DNA of 64,000 nt. It comes from CBDUXT01 sp965371245. GTDB lineage: Bacteria; Planctomycetota; Phycisphaerae; UBA1845. Location: NCBI GenBank assembly GCA_965371245.1, contig CBDUXT010000018.1:7086-71085 (forward strand). Reading direction: 5' to 3'. This document shows, piece after piece, positions 60,903-64,000 of the stretch. The notes beneath the pieces were generated by a model, which ran no database searches, was not told the DNA's origin, and was given only the letters and a program-made list of their open reading frames with translations. Made by a program: the position numbers and the translations under genes. Every line of letters begins with the position of its first letter. Position 1 is the stretch's first letter.

Positions 60903-61298
60903 TCACCACAGACCTCTAGCAATCTCCGTGCCGCGACGTGACCGTCCGGGGCGCCGACGCTGACGTCCAGAGCCCTCGACTCATGTTGGCGCCGACCGAA
61001 GCCGATTACGGCGGGTCGAATCGTCCAGCCGATATGCGGACCCGCAGCCTACCGACCTTGGGTCAATCGCGGCGACGGAACGAGCCCGACGCAACGTCCG
61101 GGCAAGCACGGAATCCTTTCTGACCGGCCAACCGGGGTATGGGCGGCCGGGTGCGCCATGGCTCCGACGACCGTTTACATCCACTTGCACCAGGCGCCCG
61201 GCTGTGCTGCCGATCGCTCGTTGTTTCGGGTACTCGCATGGCCACTTCGGAGGTTCGCGCATTTTGGGGAAGGTCGTGAAGGGAAGGCTTCACCAGAG
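60903..61298. other. gene-free spacer
   Basis: No gene or repeat of the window's families is visible. It should include the Rrf2 promoter. Confidence 0.4.
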
Positions 61299-61575
61299 TA
61301 GGGCAGGTCATCGACCTGCCTTTACTATGGTCCACGATCAAACGTCGATGTCCGGAAGTTCGATCGCACTCGACCCCGGCCAATTCCGATCAAGCCAACC
61401 CAACCCGACGTGACGGTGAAAGCTCGACCACGACCACGACTCGGGCCCATCGACGTATCCGTACTTGACCGGATTGAGGGGGAAATAATCACGGCACCGA
61501 ACGCATTCCATTTCGTCCCGAGCCCACTGGATTCACGTTCGCCAATGGTCGTGGCAGGTCATCGACCAATTCTGT
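61299..61575. repeat. ~280 bp direct repeat, left copy (with 63108)
   Basis: Begins GTAGGGCAGGTCATCGACCT and keeps the same order of motifs as 63108-63385, including GACCGGATTGAGG and ATCACGGTA/ATCACGGCA. The two copies align without gaps over most of their length, so one reading frame stays open in both (GPRPIxIKPxxxDVT, RPIDxxVxDRIE), though without a start codon. Confidence 0.82.
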
Positions 61576-61676
61576 CCGGGACTCTGGCGCGTTCCCTGGA
61601 ACCGCGAGCGTGCCTCCGGATCACGATATCTTGTGCACTTCCACTTGACTTGCGCATTCAGGTTTTCTCACTATAC

Positions 61677-62273
61677 ATGAAGGGAATGAGATGCGGGCGA
61701 AAAAAGCGGGTGGCGATGGACGCGGAGGCACACCGTCGGGTTGTGGGGCCGCGGTATTTGCGGTTGATCGAGAAACACCTGCGTGTCTTGCATGACCAGC
61801 CGGCACATGGGAATCGGGGTTTCTTTCTTGACCATGTCGTGATTGCCCATTTGTTGGCCTTCTTTAATCCGAATGTGCAAGGTCTTCGGTCCATCGAAGA
61901 CCTGTTTGAAGATCCCAGGCGTCGCAAGAAGTTTGGATTGGCTCGCGCTCCCAAGAGTACGATGGCCGACGCCCAACGGCTGTTTGATCCCGACCTATTG
62001 CTTCCGTTGATCGATTCCCTCGTCCACCGTGCACAGATTCAACCGCATGATCGGCGGTTGGATGTACTGACCAGGAAGTTGTTGGCGGTGGATGGCTCGT
62101 TCTTCGCGGTGGCTCCGCGGATTTTGTGGGCACTGTTCAACCAATCAGAGGCTACCGGCACCCGCAAGGGACAGGTTCGTCTGCATATCAATTTCGACGT
62201 TCTCAAGGGCATCCCGGCACCGGTATGCGCCAATCACGAACCGTATCAATCCACCACGCTCCCAATCTACTGA
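61677..62273 (+). pseudogene. truncated IS4-like transposase
   Basis: 198 codons. The N-terminal region (HDQPAHGNRGFFLDHVVIAH, FNPNVQGLRSIEDLFEDPRR) and the start of the DDE domain (LLAVDGSFFAVAPRILWALF, with the first catalytic Asp, and RLHINFDVLKGIPAPV) match IS4-family transposases. The second Asp and the C-terminal Glu region (Y-x2-R-x3-E-x6-K) are missing: the reading ends at ...PYQSTTLPIY. The element ends were not found. A broken copy, bracketed by the 280 bp direct repeats. Confidence 0.78.
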
Positions 62274-62550
62274 AATGGATCACGTCACGGGCCCCACGAC
62301 ACCGCCAACGACGCCCCTCAACCCACGGCTCGCCAAATCCCGGACAGAATTGGTCATCGACCTGCCCTACGTGCCTCGAAAACTTCGGCAGGCCAAGATG
62401 AATTGCAAGCCGGTCGAGCAGACCGGCGGGTCGCCGACATAGGCCGTGACTCGTGCTCGGGCGACCTGCACGGGCAAACGAGTTTGCCCATGCCACCCGC
62501 CGCATGCCGTAACGAGCCACTGGCCGTGGTCCAAGTACAGGACATCCAGA

Positions 62551-62994
62551 TTGCCCGACTCGCCTAAACGCGACGCTCACGACGGCTCGGCCAGGAAGAC
62601 CTACTGCCTGACCTGTGGATACTGCCTGTTGGGGTTGAGTAAGCGCCGTTGTCCCGAGTGCGGGCGAGACTTTGACCCCGATGATGAGGAAAGTTTCGCG
62701 GATGTTCCACGCGACGAGGGAATACTATCAGCGTGCCGGGTTTGCTTGGTCGCGTCGTGGGTCGGTGTGGCTCTGTTTTTCTCCGCTTTGGTCCGTTTTT
62801 GGTGGGCAGGGGGGACGAATCCGTATTCCACCATCGCTTACTCGACGGGCGTAGTTATCGAGCTAGCGGTGCTGGCTTATGCCGTCGTCGTCGCGCTCCG
62901 CGGCCACGACATGAAACAGCTGAATTTTGCCGCATTGGTGGCGATGCTTGCGTTGTTGTATTGGTTACTAGAAATCTGTCTTTACCTCTTGTAA
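62551..62994 (+). CDS. small zinc-ribbon membrane protein
   Basis: 147 residues. TTG 62551 with AGGA 8 bases upstream is the best start. Zinc ribbon CLTCGYCLLGLSKRRCPECG (Cys-x2-Cys ... Cys-x2-Cys) is the form very common in planctomycete membrane proteins. Three membrane helices follow: SWVGVALFFSALVRFWW, STGVVIELAVLAYAVVVALR and FAALVAMLALLYWLLEICLY. Function unknown. It lies between the IS4 remnant and the right copy of the 280 bp repeat, preceded by GGGCAAACGAGTTTGCCCAT repeat DNA. Confidence 0.7.
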   Translation: MPDSPKRDAHDGSARKTYCLTCGYCLLGLSKRRCPECGRDFDPDDEESFADVPRDEGILSACRVCLVASWVGVALFFSALVRFWWAGGTNPYSTIAYSTGVVIELAVLAYAVVVALRGHDMKQLNFAALVAMLALLYWLLEICLYLL

Positions 62995-63107
62995 TGAATC
63001 GGCGGGTGAGGTGCCTGGGCCAAGCGGCGGGTGGCCCGGATCAGCCGTAAGGGACCTTGGGAATGTCTACGGGCACGGCGTCGGCGGCGGAAACTCGGGA
63101 CAGCCAG

Positions 63108-63385
63108 GTAGGGCAGGTCGATGACCTGCCTCTACTATGATCCATGCTCCATCGTCGATGTCAGGAAGTTCCATCGCACTGGACCCCGGCCCATTCGGAT
63201 CAAGCCAGCCCGGCTTGACGTGACGACGAAACCTCTACCAACGCCACGATTCCGCCCGATCGACGCATGCGTGTTTGACCGGATTGAGGTGGATACAATC
63301 ACGGTATCGATGGTATTCGATCTCGTTCCGACCCGACTGGATCCAGGTTCGCCCATGCTGACGGCAGGTCAACGACCTGTCCTAC
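63108..63385. repeat. ~280 bp direct repeat, right copy (with 61299)
   Basis: Begins GTAGGGCAGGTCGATGACCT. About three of four bases match the left copy, in the same orientation; the end carries ACGGCAGGTCAACGACCTGT, again a GCAGGTC palindrome. Confidence 0.82.
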
Positions 63386-64000
63386 GTCGCTCAAGGTATG
63401 TGATCTTCCAGATGACTGAGGTGGCGGTGCCGCGTGCGTTGTTCGCAGCGATCCTGGAGTGCATCCAGCGATTCGGTGTGCCGCCTCCGTTGGTGCAGCT
63501 TGGCTGACGACCGCGACCGAGCGAAACGCTGGTGATTCGAGTGGGAGCCAAAGGTTGATGCTGCGCCGAAACGGGCCGGAATCGTTGTTCCCGAGGCGCC
63601 GGGGGCAGGGTTGTAACGATGGAGCAGCCACGCAGGAGCGAATCGCCGCGAGAAAGGGCGTTTTTTGAATCCAGCGGTTCGTTCGGTTATGATCGCGGTT
63701 TGAAATCCGTTAACTGGGAAATACCGGGTTGAAGGTCCGTTGGTCCGAGGAATGGAGGACGCCGGGCCGTCGTACGAGTGAAACGAGCCGTCCAAGACGC
63801 CGAGACAGAAGCGCAGTGAGCCAGATCGCTCACGGAAACCCGGGAGTCAAGTAGATGAATCAGGTTTATCGAGGCAACTTGCGCATGTTGAAGCAACATA
63901 AAAAGCGGATCATACTTTCTTGCACTCTGTTATTCGTGAGCATCCAAGAGATATAACCGAAAGTTGTGGATCGTGACGGGATAAAAAAGCGGCGTATCCT
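63386..64000. other. gene-free right end
   Basis: No supported gene in the last ~600 bases. A 33-codon frame at 63855-63956 (ATG AAT CAG...) lies in noticeably AT-richer DNA but is too short to call. The edge of the window may cut into a gene's upstream region. Confidence 0.4.

Noticed and set aside
63855..63956. 33-codon ORF in AT-richer DNA near the right edge
   Set aside because: No ribosome site, no similarity and too short; noted only because of the base-composition change.

Overview
The window looks like a chromosomal piece of a GC-rich Planctomycetota bacterium, probably of the Phycisphaerae type. The reasons are: secreted proteins ending in dockerin-like calcium repeats, an IPTL-CTERM sorting tail, NxxGxxAF and ASPIC/FG-GAP secreted proteins, zinc-ribbon membrane proteins of the CxxCGY...RCPECG type, a large sigma-70 factor with an HTH-rich N-terminal extension, and GTG/TTG starts with clear GGAG sites. 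Assignment to a lineage is inference; no rRNA gene is present.

Layout. 0-9.95 kb is the most housekeeping-like part, all on the + strand: an RsbV/RsbW-type partner-switch pair, acylphosphatase, EtfB-EtfA followed by a membrane iron-sulfur ETF:quinone oxidoreductase, a stand-alone HsdR-N nuclease-like protein, a MmgE/PrpD protein and a LarA-like protein. 9.95-13.5 kb is scarred: a copy of the PrpD 3' end, the 3' part of a tRNA-Gln, two tiny minus-strand ORFs, a secreted ASPIC protein, a 166 bp inverted-repeat element and the C-terminal half of a truncated haemoglobin. 13.5-24 kb carries a NucS-like nuclease fused to an EVE/PUA-like domain, a CPA2 antiporter, a two-gene haem-copper oxidase/NOR-like complex with unusual ligands, an ornithine cyclodeaminase/threonine dehydratase pair and a PQQ-type propeller. 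24-39.5 kb is accessory DNA: a dockerin fragment, a Sll1717-type P-loop ATPase, a GbsR-type regulator with a readable promoter and operator, a frameshifted NxxGxxAF protein, a HAD hydrolase, a 2005-residue Cys-rich secreted protein, a dead IS1595 transposase and the sugar cytidylyltransferase it abuts. 39.6-50.4 kb holds the sigma factor, secreted helical and PDZ proteins, a DegT aminotransferase and a nucleotide-sugar dehydrogenase (surface polysaccharide). 50.7-60.9 kb holds secreted hydrolases and repeat proteins, a TetR regulator with an SRPBCC protein, a DinB protein, a DUF1579 protein, and an Rrf2-YgbA nitrosative-stress pair. 61-64 kb is repeats, a truncated IS4-like transposase and a zinc-ribbon membrane protein.

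Functional links. The Etf genes and the membrane Fe-S protein should pass acyl-CoA dehydrogenase electrons to the quinone pool. The NOR-like complex near 18-20 kb and the Rrf2-YgbA pair near 60 kb both point to nitric-oxide exposure, although neither is canonical. The DegT and nucleotide-sugar dehydrogenase genes, plus the broken cytidylyltransferase, are remnants or parts of surface-glycan synthesis.

The most striking large-scale pattern is the density of non-coding repeats: a REP-like hairpin family, a 120 bp MITE with 3 bp TNA target duplications, a 166 bp MITE with 22 bp ends, and several 120-280 bp direct repeats that bracket individual accessory genes. I find no CRISPR array, no intact transposase and no complete integrase. 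No single obviously new multi-gene system is proven here. The best candidates are the ligand-deficient oxidase, the NucS-EVE nuclease and the repeat-bracketed secreted-protein genes.
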